The notes below the pieces were generated by a model. It was given only the letters and a program-made list of their open reading frames with translations, was not told where the DNA came from and ran no database searches. From assembly GCA_001780285.1 (NCBI GenBank), contig MFGN01000003.1, positions 1-58,380 of the forward strand: a stretch of 58,380 nt of DNA, given 5' to 3'. Shown one piece after another: positions 32,738 to 41,994 of the stretch (position 1 is its first letter; every line of letters begins with the position of its first letter). Position numbers and translations under genes: made by a program. The DNA is from Candidatus Falkowbacteria bacterium RIFOXYD12_FULL_34_57 (GTDB lineage: Bacteria; Patescibacteriota; Patescibacteriia; Patescibacteriales; UBA12075).

Positions 32738-33568
32738 ATGAAGTTATCAATAATCATAGTTTCCTGGAATGTTCGGGATCTATTGAGGAACAATCTAAAA
32801 GCTGTTTTTGCGTCTGATCTGAATTTTGATTTTGAGGTTTTTGTGGTGGATAATCATTCGCGCGACGGCACGCCCGAAATGATAATTAAGGAGTTTCCAC
32901 AAGTTAATTTGATTATAAATAATTATAATGCCGGTTTTGCAAAAGCAAATAATCAAGCCATTGAACAAGCGCAGGGGGAGTATGTTTTACTGTTAAATCC
33001 AGATATGAGGGTTATAAATGACACTCTTGTAAATATGGTTGATTGGGTGGATAATCATCAGGATGTGGGCATTGCCGGATGCAATTTGATTAATAAAAAA
33101 GGAGAAGATATTATGCATGTCAGGCGTTTTCCCCGTTTTTTGGACCAATTAGCGATTATTCTTAAACTGCCCCATATTTTTCCCGACATTCTCAATGGAT
33201 ATTTGCAAAAAAACTTTAATTACAGAAAAGAAGCTGAAGTCGACTCCATCCGCGGTTCTTTTTTTATGATTAGAAAAAAAGTTATTGAGCAATTAGGCGG
33301 TTTGGATGAACGGTATTTTATATGGTTTGAAGAGGTTGATTATTGCCGGCAGCTAAAAGACACTAAATGGAAGTTGATGTATACTCCGGCTGCAAAATGC
33401 ATTGATTATGTAGGAAAAAGCTTCGGTCAGGTACCGCGGGGTAAAACTCAGATATATTTCAGGGATTCTATGTTGAAATATTTCAAAAAATGGCACTCGT
33501 GGTATCAATATCTGACATTGAAAATATTTTGGCTATTAGGTATACTTATTAGTAAAATAAAGAGATAA
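32738..33568 (+). CDS. Glycosyltransferase family 2
   Basis: 276 aa. 'SIIIVSWNVRDLL' opens the domain. 'VVDNHSRDGT', 'NAGFAKANNQAI', 'LLLNPDMRV' and 'WFEEVDYCRQL' are the ordered GT2 motifs, and a C-terminal hydrophobic helix is present. An ATG at 32681 would overlap the preceding gene and add unrelated residues, so the ATG at 32738 is preferred. It is closely related in layout to its upstream neighbour; the two probably add successive sugars of one repeat unit. Confidence 0.9.
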   Translation: MKLSIIIVSWNVRDLLRNNLKAVFASDLNFDFEVFVVDNHSRDGTPEMIIKEFPQVNLIINNYNAGFAKANNQAIEQAQGEYVLLLNPDMRVINDTLVNMVDWVDNHQDVGIAGCNLINKKGEDIMHVRRFPRFLDQLAIILKLPHIFPDILNGYLQKNFNYRKEAEVDSIRGSFFMIRKKVIEQLGGLDERYFIWFEEVDYCRQLKDTKWKLMYTPAAKCIDYVGKSFGQVPRGKTQIYFRDSMLKYFKKWHSWYQYLTLKIFWLLGILISKIKR

Positions 33569-33607
33569 TCTATATCTGAGTCAATTTAAAAATTAATTAA
33601 AAACAAT

Positions 33608-34378
33608 ATGAAAAAAACATTTTTACTTTTTATCATCACGATTCTGCTTGCCGGATGCGCGGGCAATATGAATCAAAATAAACTAGATGAAAGAACGGCT
33701 CCTCTTGACGTCAACAAGAAAAATGATGAGGCGGAGGCCATGATGCGCATTAATGAATTAAAAAACGGCACTACTCCGCAAATCGGCAAAACCGAAGAAA
33801 GTAAACCGTTAATAAACCAGCAGGGCAATAATCAAACTGCAAATAATAAATTAAACAATAATACCAAAACTATGGAATTAGAAAATTTAGCGGCTGTTTA
33901 TAAACAAGCTGTCATGAAAACAAACTACGGTGATATCAAATTTGTATTTTATGCTGATGAATCGCCGGTAACCGTGAATAATTTTCTTAAGCTTGCTAAA
34001 GAAGGTTTTTACAACGGCACTCTTTTTCATCGGGTTATCAAGAATTTTATGATCCAAGGCGGTGATCCGAACAGCAGGGATGAAAACTGGGCGACTCACG
34101 GAATGGGCGGACCGGGATACAAATTTCAAGATGAATTCAATGACCACAAACTAGTTCGCGGATCACTGGCTATGGCCAACTCCGGGCCAAATACCAATGG
34201 TTCTCAATTTTTTATCGTCACCGCAGAAGCTACTCCTTGGCTTGACGGCCGCCACACCAATTTTGGTTATGTGGTTGAGGGTATGGAAATAATAGACCAA
34301 ATAGAGGGAGTAGAAAAGAACGAAAAAGACCATCCGCTTAAAGACATAAAAATAGAAGAAATTGAATTGTTGAAGTAG
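33608..34378 (+). CDS. Cyclophilin-type peptidyl-prolyl isomerase lipoprotein
   Basis: 256 aa. The lipoprotein signal ends in LAGC (lipidated Cys17). A low-complexity Asn/Lys linker (about 20-95) joins it to a cyclophilin domain with 'GTLFHRVIKNFMIQGGDP', 'GSLAMANSGPNTNGSQFFI' and 'LDGRHTNFG'. These include the catalytic Arg and Phe/Gln positions. It probably assists folding of surface proteins at the outer face of the membrane. It ends the glycosyltransferase operon at a clear terminator. Confidence 0.93.
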   Translation: MKKTFLLFIITILLAGCAGNMNQNKLDERTAPLDVNKKNDEAEAMMRINELKNGTTPQIGKTEESKPLINQQGNNQTANNKLNNNTKTMELENLAAVYKQAVMKTNYGDIKFVFYADESPVTVNNFLKLAKEGFYNGTLFHRVIKNFMIQGGDPNSRDENWATHGMGGPGYKFQDEFNDHKLVRGSLAMANSGPNTNGSQFFIVTAEATPWLDGRHTNFGYVVEGMEIIDQIEGVEKNEKDHPLKDIKIEEIELLK

Positions 34379-34420
34379 AATATCGCTTTATACATAATGT
34401 AATACTGAAAAATTTAAATA

Positions 34421-34457
34421 AAAACCACTATTTCTTACGCAATAGTGGTTTTTATTT
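34421..34457 (+). terminator. Intrinsic terminator after the cyclophilin gene
   Basis: AAAACCACTATT (34421-34432) and AATAGTGGTTTT (34441-34452) form a 12-bp stem with an eight-base loop, followed by T-rich sequence. Confidence 0.9.
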
Positions 34458-34481
34458 TTGTAGATTTTTAATCATTGTTTA

Positions 34482-34490
34482 TGGTATAAT
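34482..34490 (+). promoter_or_regulatory. Extended -10 promoter of the flippase operon
   Basis: TGG-TATAAT within GTTTATGGTATAATATA, as at 24241. A further hairpin, GACTC (34539-34543) with GAGTC (34556-34560), lies in the leader about ten bases before the ATG at 34570. Confidence 0.6.
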
Positions 34491-34569
34491 ATATAAAGTA
34501 AAATTAATTAATTTAGAACTTATATATTTACCCAAAAAGACTCTGTTAAGTTGTGAGAGTCCTGTAATT

Positions 34570-36012
34570 ATGAAAAAAATAACAAACATTGCCCGCAATA
34601 CTTCTTATTTTACCATTGCTCTAATTATTCAAAAAATAATCACTTTAGCATATTTTACTTTTTTGGCGCGCTATTTGGCACCGGACAATTTAGGTAGGTA
34701 TTATCTAGCAATAAGTTTTTCTTCCATATTTATCACAATAGTTGATCTGGGGCAGGCCAATATCCTGACCCGCGAGGTGGCCAAGGCGAAAGAAGGGGCA
34801 CAGAGATTTATAAATATTATTATGGCAATTAAACTGCCCTTGATTTTTGGGGCAGGATTTTTGGTATTTGCCTTGGCTAATATTTTACATTATCCACCCT
34901 TAACCCGGCAGTTAATTTACATGTCTGTTGCGCTAATGATTATGGATTCACTTTCCACTACATTCTTTGCCGCTATCCGCGGATTCCATAATTTATTCTG
35001 GGAAAGCATCTCCAGTGTTTTGACCCAGTTGATTGTCATGATTTTGGGCATTGTATTTATATATCTCGGATTTGGATTGAAGTTTTTAATGTTAGCAATG
35101 ATCATTGGGGCCATGTTCCGATTTCTGCTTTCTTCCGCATTACTTGTGTTTAAGTGGAAAATTAATATCAAACCCGTTTTTAATTTTGTTGGCATTAAAT
35201 CATTCATGATATTAACCGTGCCATTTGCCGTATTTGGAATATATCAAAAATTATACACCTATTTAGATACAGTGATGCTTTCCAAGCTGGCAAGTGATTA
35301 CCATGTAGGACTTTATCAAATCGCCTTTAAAATAATATTTGCTTTGCAGTTTTTGCCTATGGCTTTTATCGCCAGTTTATATCCGGCCTTTGCGGATTAT
35401 TGGAAAAACAATAAAGATCAGTTGCTCATCACCTTTGAAAGAGGGTTTAATTATTTAACAATTATTTCGGTGCCTATTACTGTTGGTGTTATGGTTATTA
35501 CCGATAAAATAATGCTTTTGTTCAAACCGGAATACTTGGCATCAATTTCTTCTTTAAGGATCATTATCCTGGCTCTACCGTTTTTATTTTTAAATTTTCC
35601 CATTGGTGCTCTTCTCAATGCCTGTGACAAACAAAAAGTAAACACCAGAAACATGGGAATCACTCTTATGTTTAGTATAATATTAAATATAATATTAATT
35701 CCTAAATTCAATGTGGCAGGTGCTAGTATTACAGTATTTGCCAGTAATTTTTTTATGTTTATAATCGGCATGATTAGCGTATCTAAATTTATAAAAATCA
35801 GACCGAAAAAATTATTTTTACCAATGATGAAAGTTGTGCTAATATCAATTTTAATGGGAATATTTGCCTGGTACTGGAAAATATATATCAATATATTCGC
35901 AACAATACTAATCTCCGCGCTTATTTATTTCATGGGAATTTATTTTATGGGGGTAATAAAAAAAGATGATATAAAAAGTATCTTAAGTTCTTTTGCTAAA
36001 AAAAATATATAA
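34570..36012 (+). CDS. Polysaccharide flippase (MATE/Wzx-type)
   Basis: 480 aa with about 12-14 hydrophobic helices spread over the whole length and the N-terminal 'ARNTSYFTIALIIQKIITL' and 'LGRYYLAISF' segments typical of Wzx/RfbX transporters. It moves lipid-linked glycan repeat units across the membrane. It leads an operon with a GT4, a GT2 and an O-antigen ligase, consistent with a Wzx-dependent pathway. The conserved Asp/Glu after helix 2 ('IVDLGQANILTREVAKA') is present. Confidence 0.9.
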   Translation: MKKITNIARNTSYFTIALIIQKIITLAYFTFLARYLAPDNLGRYYLAISFSSIFITIVDLGQANILTREVAKAKEGAQRFINIIMAIKLPLIFGAGFLVFALANILHYPPLTRQLIYMSVALMIMDSLSTTFFAAIRGFHNLFWESISSVLTQLIVMILGIVFIYLGFGLKFLMLAMIIGAMFRFLLSSALLVFKWKINIKPVFNFVGIKSFMILTVPFAVFGIYQKLYTYLDTVMLSKLASDYHVGLYQIAFKIIFALQFLPMAFIASLYPAFADYWKNNKDQLLITFERGFNYLTIISVPITVGVMVITDKIMLLFKPEYLASISSLRIIILALPFLFLNFPIGALLNACDKQKVNTRNMGITLMFSIILNIILIPKFNVAGASITVFASNFFMFIIGMISVSKFIKIRPKKLFLPMMKVVLISILMGIFAWYWKIYINIFATILISALIYFMGIYFMGVIKKDDIKSILSSFAKKNI

Positions 36013-36051
36013 AATAAGTGTATAAATTAAAAATTAAAAATTGCATTCACA

Positions 36052-37161
36052 ATGCGTACTTTATTATTTACAATAGAATATCCGCCGTTTAAGGGTGGGG
36101 TTGCAAATTATTACGGAAATTTGATGAAAAATTTTCCGGATGAACTTGTCGTTTTACACAACAATGATAGAAAACTGACAAAATGGTGGATTTGGCCGAA
36201 GTGGTTACCGGCTATTTGGCAACTTAAACAAACTATAAAAAAAAATAAAATAAACCATGTACTAGTCGGCCATCTGTTACCGCTTGGAACTGTTGCTTAT
36301 TTTGTTTGCCAAAAAATGAATATCCCTTATTCGGTTTTCATTCATGGCATGGATATTACTTTTGCAATGCGAAAGAAAAGAAAGAAAAAAATAGCGATAA
36401 AAATACTTCAAAATGCAAAAAATATAATTTGTGTAAGCGAGTACACAAAAGAAATTGTGAAAAAATTTCTAGAGTCATCATCCGGGGGCGAATCAGTTAA
36501 AACATTAAAAAGTAAATTGATGGCGGAAAAATTGCATGTTGTTAATCCTGGAATAGAACCTCTTATAACTCGTAATCAGGAAACTATAACTCAAATAGAA
36601 AATAAATACGAACTGAAAAATAAAACAGTTTTATTTAGCATTGGACGCTTAGTAAAGAGAAAGGGGGTTGATATGGCAATCAAGGCGATGTCGGAAGTCT
36701 TGAGGGTGGTACCAAATTTATATTATGTAATTGCCGGAACAGGACCAGATGAAAAATATTTAAAAAAATTAACAAATAATAACAAAAATATCATTTTTAT
36801 AGGATCACCAAATGACACAGAAAAATGGGCATGGATGGAAAAATGTGATATATTTATACAGTTAAGTAGAAAAATTGTAGATGATTTTGAGGGGTTTGGG
36901 ATTGTGTATCTGGAAGCCGCGCTTTATGGTAAACCGGTCATTGCCGGAGATTCTGGAGGGGTAAGTGATGCTGTTTTGGGCGGTACTACCGGAATACTGG
37001 TTAATCCAGAAAAAATCGATCGCATAGCTAGTGCTATAATCAGACTTGCAACCGACAAAGAAACAGCTAAAAAACTAGGTGAACAGGGCAGAAAAAGAGC
37101 TATGGAAGAATTTAATTGGCAAGGTCAAGCTAAAAAAATCCATGATATCATAAGTCTTTAA
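36052..37161 (+). CDS. Glycosyltransferase family 4
   Basis: 369 aa, GT-B fold. The N-terminal glycine-rich acceptor loop is 'EYPPFKGGVANYYGNL'. 'SIGRLVKRKGVDMAI' starts the donor domain and 'EGFGIVYLEAALYGKPVIAG' holds the EX7E motif. The product is similar to GT4 enzymes of exopolysaccharide loci. It starts 39 bases after the flippase gene and ends eight bases before the following GT2 gene. The sugar specificity is unknown. Confidence 0.92.
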   Translation: MRTLLFTIEYPPFKGGVANYYGNLMKNFPDELVVLHNNDRKLTKWWIWPKWLPAIWQLKQTIKKNKINHVLVGHLLPLGTVAYFVCQKMNIPYSVFIHGMDITFAMRKKRKKKIAIKILQNAKNIICVSEYTKEIVKKFLESSSGGESVKTLKSKLMAEKLHVVNPGIEPLITRNQETITQIENKYELKNKTVLFSIGRLVKRKGVDMAIKAMSEVLRVVPNLYYVIAGTGPDEKYLKKLTNNNKNIIFIGSPNDTEKWAWMEKCDIFIQLSRKIVDDFEGFGIVYLEAALYGKPVIAGDSGGVSDAVLGGTTGILVNPEKIDRIASAIIRLATDKETAKKLGEQGRKRAMEEFNWQGQAKKIHDIISL

Positions 37162-37169
37162 AATATTAT

Positions 37170-37871
37170 ATGGTTTCAATTATTATTCCACTTTATAATC
37201 AGGCGGACAAAATTAAAAAATGCCTTTTAAGCATCCAAAATCAAACTTACCAAAACTATGAAATTGTTGTAGTAAATGATAGATCAACAGATGAATTGAT
37301 AAAAATAATTGAATGGTCTAAAAATGAATTTGGCATAAAAATAGAATGGATGCATAATCAGGAAAATCACGGCGCACCGTATTCCCGCAACAAAGGTTTT
37401 CGAAAATCAAAAGGAGAATTTCTCTTGTTTTGCGATGCTGATATTATTTTAGAGCCAGACGCGCTGGAAACAATGCTTAAAACATTAAAAGAAAATCTAC
37501 AAGCAAGTTACGCCTACCCCTCTCATTTACATGGCCGAAAATTGTTTAAATTGTGGCCTTTTGACGCAGAAAAATTAAAACAGATACCCCATATTCATTC
37601 TACGGCCATAATTCGAAGAGAGCATTTCCCTATGTTGGGCTGGGATGAAAATATAACCAGGTTTCAAGATTGGGATTTATGGCTCACAATGCTAGAAGAG
37701 GGACATACTGGCATTTGGATTGACCGAGTATTATTTCAAATCAAGGGTGGGGGGCACACCATGAGCTCTTGGCTACCGTCATTTACATACAAATGGCTAC
37801 CCTTTCTTCCTGGTGTCAAAAAATATAAAAAAGCCATGGAAATAGTGAAGAAGAAACACAAATTAAATTAA
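37170..37871 (+). CDS. Glycosyltransferase family 2
   Basis: 233 aa. 'VSIIIPLYNQADKI', 'VVNDRSTDE' and 'GAPYSRNKGF' are followed by 'LLFCDADIIL', the DxD metal site. 'RFQDWDLWL' is the later acidic motif. It is compact and mostly soluble, with one short hydrophobic C-terminal patch. It is in one operon with the GT4 gene. Confidence 0.92.
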   Translation: MVSIIIPLYNQADKIKKCLLSIQNQTYQNYEIVVVNDRSTDELIKIIEWSKNEFGIKIEWMHNQENHGAPYSRNKGFRKSKGEFLLFCDADIILEPDALETMLKTLKENLQASYAYPSHLHGRKLFKLWPFDAEKLKQIPHIHSTAIIRREHFPMLGWDENITRFQDWDLWLTMLEEGHTGIWIDRVLFQIKGGGHTMSSWLPSFTYKWLPFLPGVKKYKKAMEIVKKKHKLN

Positions 37872-37949
37872 GAACAAAAAACTAAAAGCAATAGTTAAAG
37901 ATAAAAAGTTGATTTTAAAAAATTTAAGTTGCTGTTTTTACATTTTAAT

Positions 37950-39671
37950 ATGAATTTCAAATTATTTAAGACTACATTTCTTTTTATAGTATTAATAGAA
38001 TTATTGTCTATTTTTGCGTATTTAATTCCGGAATTTAATCAAATAAGTTTTAGTATTATTGTTTTTGTGGTTTTGATACTTTCTTTGTATAATCTGCGCT
38101 GGGGACTTTCAATTGTTTTAGCCGAACTTTTTATCAGCTCTAAGGGTTATTTATTTTATTTAGGGTTGGGGGGGCTTAATATTTCTATTAGGGTCGCCTT
38201 GTGGTTGGTGTTGATGTCGGTTTGGTTTTCAAAATATATATTAACACTCTGTCGTTGCAAGGAACGAAACAACAACGGAATGATATGGCAATCTCGTATT
38301 CATCACTATATTAAGGGATTGCTTCGTCACCCGGCTCCTCACAATGACATTAAATCATATTTTATCCCTCTATTTATTTTTATCGCGTGGGGAGCTATAA
38401 ATGGATTGCTTCAGGGTAACGACTTTCATAATGTTTTCTTTGATTTTAACGGCTGGGTGTATTTTTCTTTAATATTTCCTGTTTATTCTGTTTTTAATAA
38501 AAATCAAGGGGTGTCGTGTGTTCCGAAAAATACCCAAAGTCCATTCTTAAATGATTTATCTGCTGTATTTTTAGCTTCTATTTCTTGGATATCTATCAAA
38601 ACTTTTATTCTTTTATATATTTTTTCCCACGAAATGACTTCTGTTATGCCATCCCTTTACAGGTGGGTGCGCACTACGGGGGTGGGGGAGATTACCTTGA
38701 TAGAAGGGGGATTTTATAGAATATTTTTTCAGTCCCATATTTATGTTTTAATTGGATTTTTTGCATTATTTTCTTATTTAATATTAAAAAACACAAAAAA
38801 TGTCATTCTGAGCGCCAGTGAAGAATCTCGTGTTATCAGGGCTATTCGTTTGGTTGCGAAATTCTTCACTTCATTTAGAATGACAAGGGGGGAGTTTTTC
38901 GACTATACTACCTTTAATCTCTCTGTTCTATTTTTAGCAGTAACTATTATAAATTTTTCTCGCAGTAACTGGGTGGGGCTTGTTGTTGGACTTGGGGTTT
39001 TATTCCTGTTTGTCATTCTGAATGCAGCGAAGCGAAACGAAGAATCCTATATTATGACAAGATTCTTCACTGGCGATCAGAATGACACTTTAGTAAAAAG
39101 AATTTATAGATTTATATCAATATTTTTGGCTATTACAATTATGAGTTTTGTGCTCATAATAATCATTGTAAAATTTCCCTATCCCAGTCCAACCGGATCA
39201 TATAACGCGGGAGAGTTACTTACAAAAAGAGCAAGTCAAATTTCCGGAGAAGCCGGGGTTTCATCCCGTTGGAACTTACTACCGGAATTATGGAAAGAGA
39301 TAAAAAAAGCGCCGATTTTAGGAAGTGGGTTTGGTGCTACGGTTACCTATAAATCAAATGACCCAAGAGTACTAGAAACCAGTATTAATGGAAATTATAC
39401 TACCTATGCTTTTGAATGGGGGTGGCTGGATATCTGGCTCAAATTGGGTATTGGTGGACTAATTGCATATTCATTATTAATTTCTAGAATATTGCATATA
39501 GGATTTGTAAATTTTCCAATTTCAAATTTCAAATTTCAAATCCTGGGGTTGCTGATTGGATTAATTGTGATATCTACTATTAACTTTTTTAGCCCCTATT
39601 TAAATCATCCTCTGGGAATAGGATATTTAATATTAATAGCGGCAATCGTAGAAAATAAAAACGGAGAGTGA
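37950..39671 (+). CDS. O-antigen ligase/polymerase family membrane protein carrying three in-frame repeats
   Basis: About 573 aa with about ten or more hydrophobic helices and a large extracytoplasmic loop ending in 'SGFGATVTY', the Wzy_C/WaaL-type pattern. It would polymerise or ligate glycan on the outer face of the membrane. Three segments are encoded by palindromic repeat elements: about residues 101-133 (LTLCRCKERNNNG..., from 38250-38349), 285-312 (NVILSASEESR..., from 38801-38885) and 355-380 (VILNAAKRNEES..., from 39011-39087). The reading frame stays open through all three. A TTG at 37929 is an upstream alternative start. The gene may make a functional protein with extra loops or be on the way to decay. 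Confidence 0.8.
   Translation: MNFKLFKTTFLFIVLIELLSIFAYLIPEFNQISFSIIVFVVLILSLYNLRWGLSIVLAELFISSKGYLFYLGLGGLNISIRVALWLVLMSVWFSKYILTLCRCKERNNNGMIWQSRIHHYIKGLLRHPAPHNDIKSYFIPLFIFIAWGAINGLLQGNDFHNVFFDFNGWVYFSLIFPVYSVFNKNQGVSCVPKNTQSPFLNDLSAVFLASISWISIKTFILLYIFSHEMTSVMPSLYRWVRTTGVGEITLIEGGFYRIFFQSHIYVLIGFFALFSYLILKNTKNVILSASEESRVIRAIRLVAKFFTSFRMTRGEFFDYTTFNLSVLFLAVTIINFSRSNWVGLVVGLGVLFLFVILNAAKRNEESYIMTRFFTGDQNDTLVKRIYRFISIFLAITIMSFVLIIIIVKFPYPSPTGSYNAGELLTKRASQISGEAGVSSRWNLLPELWKEIKKAPILGSGFGATVTYKSNDPRVLETSINGNYTTYAFEWGWLDIWLKLGIGGLIAYSLLISRILHIGFVNFPISNFKFQILGLLIGLIVISTINFFSPYLNHPLGIGYLILIAAIVENKNGE
38250..38349. repeat. Palindromic repeat element inside the O-antigen ligase gene, copy 1
   Basis: It starts TGTCGTTGCAAGGAACGAA and ends GCTCCTCACAATGACA. 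The ends are imperfect inverted repeats, and ATGGCAATCTC / GGGATTGCTTCGTCAC form the inner arms. This matches the type of dispersed element beginning GTCATTGCGAGGA seen in many bacteria. It lies in frame between helices of the protein. Confidence 0.75.
38801..38885. repeat. Palindromic repeat element inside the O-antigen ligase gene, copy 2
   Basis: Terminal inverted repeats TGTCATTCTGAGCGCCAGTG...GAATC and ATTCTTCACT...TAGAATGACA. The element is of the GTCATTCTGAGC...GAAGAATCT class. It encodes the SASEESR-type peptide typical of this repeat when translated. Confidence 0.82.
39011..39087. repeat. Palindromic repeat element inside the O-antigen ligase gene, copy 3
   Basis: It begins TGTCATTCTGAATGCAGCGA and ends in TCAGAATGACA. 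The reverse complement of its right arm (TGTCATTCTGATCGCCAGTG) is almost identical to the left arm of copy 2, so both belong to one family. Confidence 0.82.
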
Positions 39672-39727
39672 AAAACTAAAAATAACAACCAATTTAAACT
39701 TGTTTATTTTCAATTTATTTTCTGCTC

Positions 39728-39756
39728 TTGCAAAATTTTTTATTTTGTTTTATATT
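39728..39756 (+). promoter_or_regulatory. Promoter of greA
   Basis: TTGCAA (39728-39733), 17 bases, TATATT (39751-39756). A hairpin TCTCG (39778-39782) / CGAGA (39791-39795) follows in the leader, about 24 bases before the ATG. Confidence 0.5.
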
Positions 39757-39819
39757 AAATATTATCACTAACATCATTCTCGGTTTTATTCGAGATTTAT
39801 AACTAGTATTAAAAAAAAT

Positions 39820-40278
39820 ATGACTGATCAAATTATATCTCAAGAGGGTTACGAAAAATTAAAAAATGAATTAGAATATCTAAAAACCACAAAAAGACGA
39901 GAAATTGCTGACCGTATTCAAGCTGCTAAAGAAATGGGGGATCTTTCAGAAAATGCTGAGTATAGCGAGGCCAAAGACGCGCAAGCCTTTAATGATGGTA
40001 AGATTGCTGAACTTAGTCAACAATTAAAAAATTTAATTGTGGTAGGGGGTGATGGAAAAAAGAATGAAGTAGGTATGGGCTCTAAAATAACCGTAGAAAC
40101 GGGAGGAAAAATAAAGGAATATACTATAGTTAGTTTTAATGAGGTAGACCCTTTGTTGGGAAAAATTTCCAATGAATCTCCTATTGGGCAAGCATTTTTA
40201 GGTAAAAAAAAGGATGCTACTGTAATAGTTTCCACGCCAAGGGGGGAAATTGAATACAGGATAGTGGACATACAATAA
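39820..40278 (+). CDS. greA: Transcription elongation factor GreA
   Basis: 152 aa. The N-terminal coiled coil carries GDLSENAEY (40-48), the acidic tip that enters the RNA polymerase secondary channel and stimulates transcript cleavage. The C-terminal FKBP-like domain has 'NEVDPLLGKISNESPIGQAFLG'. Length and domain order are canonical. It is monocistronic with its own promoter and terminator. A second, more divergent GreA-type gene lies at 51.1 kb. Confidence 0.96.
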   Translation: MTDQIISQEGYEKLKNELEYLKTTKRREIADRIQAAKEMGDLSENAEYSEAKDAQAFNDGKIAELSQQLKNLIVVGGDGKKNEVGMGSKITVETGGKIKEYTIVSFNEVDPLLGKISNESPIGQAFLGKKKDATVIVSTPRGEIEYRIVDIQ

Positions 40279-40350
40279 TATTTAACTTTTAAATAACAAA
40301 AAATCTTATTAATCAAAAAAGGATTAAAATAGACAAAAACTTAAATAAAG

Positions 40351-40380
40351 AATCATTCAAATAGGATGATTTTTTATTTT
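40351..40380 (+). terminator. Intrinsic terminator after greA
   Basis: AATCAT (40351-40356) pairs with ATGATT (40366-40371), followed by TTTTTATTTT. The stem is weak but the T-tract is good. The lysS -35 begins at its end. Confidence 0.6.
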
Positions 40381-40407
40381 GACTTTTTTTGTAAAATATC
40401 TTAAAAT
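40379..40407 (+). promoter_or_regulatory. Promoter of lysS
   Basis: TTGACT (40379-40384), 17 bases, TAAAAT (40402-40407). It gives a leader of about 90 bases before the ATG at 40502, with no Shine-Dalgarno sequence. Confidence 0.65.
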
Positions 40408-40501
40408 ATATAGATAAGGTGCTTAAAGTTGAGCATCTAATTTTATATTTTTAATCAAAGTTAATTGTTTATTATATTCAACTTAACTTATAAATAAATT
40501 T

Positions 40502-41977
40502 ATGCCAGAACAAAAAATTAATGAACGCGATGATCGTTTGCGAAAGTTAGGAGAATTAAAAAATATTATAGGAATCAATCCATATCCAGCCAAATCAAAT
40601 AAAACCCACACCATAAAAAATGTGCTGGATAATTTTGAAAAATTACAGCAAAACAAAGAGATTGTGGCTATTGCCGGAAGAATTATGAGCAAAAGAGGGC
40701 ACGGCAATCTGACATTTATCAACCTAAAAGAATCCAGCGGACAGATACAGATTGCTTTTTCCAAAAAAGAAATCGGCTCTGACAATTATAAAATATTGGA
40801 TAAATTTATAGATATCGGGGATTTTGTGGATGTTAGCGGCACATGTTTTGTAACCCATAGAGGGGAGAACAGTATCATGGCATCAGATTTTAGATTGTTG
40901 ACCAAAGCTCTTCTACCTCTACCTGAAAAATGGCACGGATTGAAAGAAGATGAAGAAAGATACAGAAAAAGATACTTGGATCTTTTAATGAATGATGAAT
41001 TGCGTAATGTGTTTGTAAAAAAATCTAAATTTTGGAATGTGACCAGAGAATTTATGAAAAGCAAAGGTTTTTTTGAAGTAGAAACACCAACTTTGGAGAC
41101 TACCACGGGAGGAGCTGAGGCTACTCCTTTCAGAACTCATCACAATGATTTTGACATGGATATCTTTTTACGTATTTCAGTAGGAGAATTGTGGCAAAAA
41201 AGATTAATGGCTGCCGGTTTTGATAAAACATTTGAGATAGGCAGGATCTACAGAAATGAAGGCAGCAGCCCCAATCACCTGCAGGAATTTACTAATATGG
41301 AATTTTATTGGGCTTATGCTGATTATCAAGACGGCATGAAGCTGGCAAGGGAACTTTATATTACTATTGCCAAGGAAGTATTCGGAACAACAAAATTCAA
41401 AACCAAAGAACATGAATATGACCTGGATCGTGAATGGCCGGAAGTAGATTATCGCGAGGAAATATTGAAACAGACAGGGATAGATATTCTAAAGACCGGT
41501 GAAGAGGAAATAAAAAACAAATTACAAGAATTAAAAGTAAAGTATGAAGGAGATAATAGAGAAAGATTGACTGATACTCTTTGGAAATATTGCCGTAAAA
41601 ATATTTCCGGACCGGCGTTTTTGGTAAATCATCCTAAATTGATCTCGCCTCTGGCAAAAGAAAAAGAGAGTAATAAGGGTTTGACAGAAAGATTCCAGAT
41701 ATTGATCGCCGGAGCGGAGATCGGCAACGGTTATTCTGAACTTAATGATCCGACCGAACAAAGAGCGCGCTTTAAAGAACAGCAAAGGCTTTTGGAATCC
41801 GGTGATGAAGAGGCTATGATGCCGGATTGGGAATTTGTAGAAATGCTTGAACATGGCATGCCCCCGACTTGCGGTTTTGGATTTGGCGAGAGATTATTTG
41901 CTTTTATGATAGATAGCACGGTAAGAGAAGCTTCACTCTTTCCTTTAATGAAGCCTAAAATTAGTATAAATTATTAA
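40502..41977 (+). CDS. lysS: Lysyl-tRNA synthetase, class II
   Basis: 491 aa. The N-terminal OB-fold anticodon domain includes 'AGRIMSKRGHGNLTF'. The class II core begins with 'RYRKRYLDLL'. Motif 1 ('EVETPTLETTTGGAEATPF'), motif 2 ('EIGRIYRNEGSSPNHLQEFT') and motif 3 ('GFGFGERLFAFM') are present. It charges tRNA-Lys with ATP. The length is normal. It is followed by MazG-like and serS genes in the same direction. Confidence 0.97.
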   Translation: MPEQKINERDDRLRKLGELKNIIGINPYPAKSNKTHTIKNVLDNFEKLQQNKEIVAIAGRIMSKRGHGNLTFINLKESSGQIQIAFSKKEIGSDNYKILDKFIDIGDFVDVSGTCFVTHRGENSIMASDFRLLTKALLPLPEKWHGLKEDEERYRKRYLDLLMNDELRNVFVKKSKFWNVTREFMKSKGFFEVETPTLETTTGGAEATPFRTHHNDFDMDIFLRISVGELWQKRLMAAGFDKTFEIGRIYRNEGSSPNHLQEFTNMEFYWAYADYQDGMKLARELYITIAKEVFGTTKFKTKEHEYDLDREWPEVDYREEILKQTGIDILKTGEEEIKNKLQELKVKYEGDNRERLTDTLWKYCRKNISGPAFLVNHPKLISPLAKEKESNKGLTERFQILIAGAEIGNGYSELNDPTEQRARFKEQQRLLESGDEEAMMPDWEFVEMLEHGMPPTCGFGFGERLFAFMIDSTVREASLFPLMKPKISINY

Positions 41978-41994
41978 GTATTTAGTATTAAGCT

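Noticed and set aside
37950-39671. Ligase gene called a pseudogene because of the three repeats
   Set aside because: The frame is open from start to stop across all three elements and the C-terminal motif is intact. Function is unproven but a broken gene is not shown.
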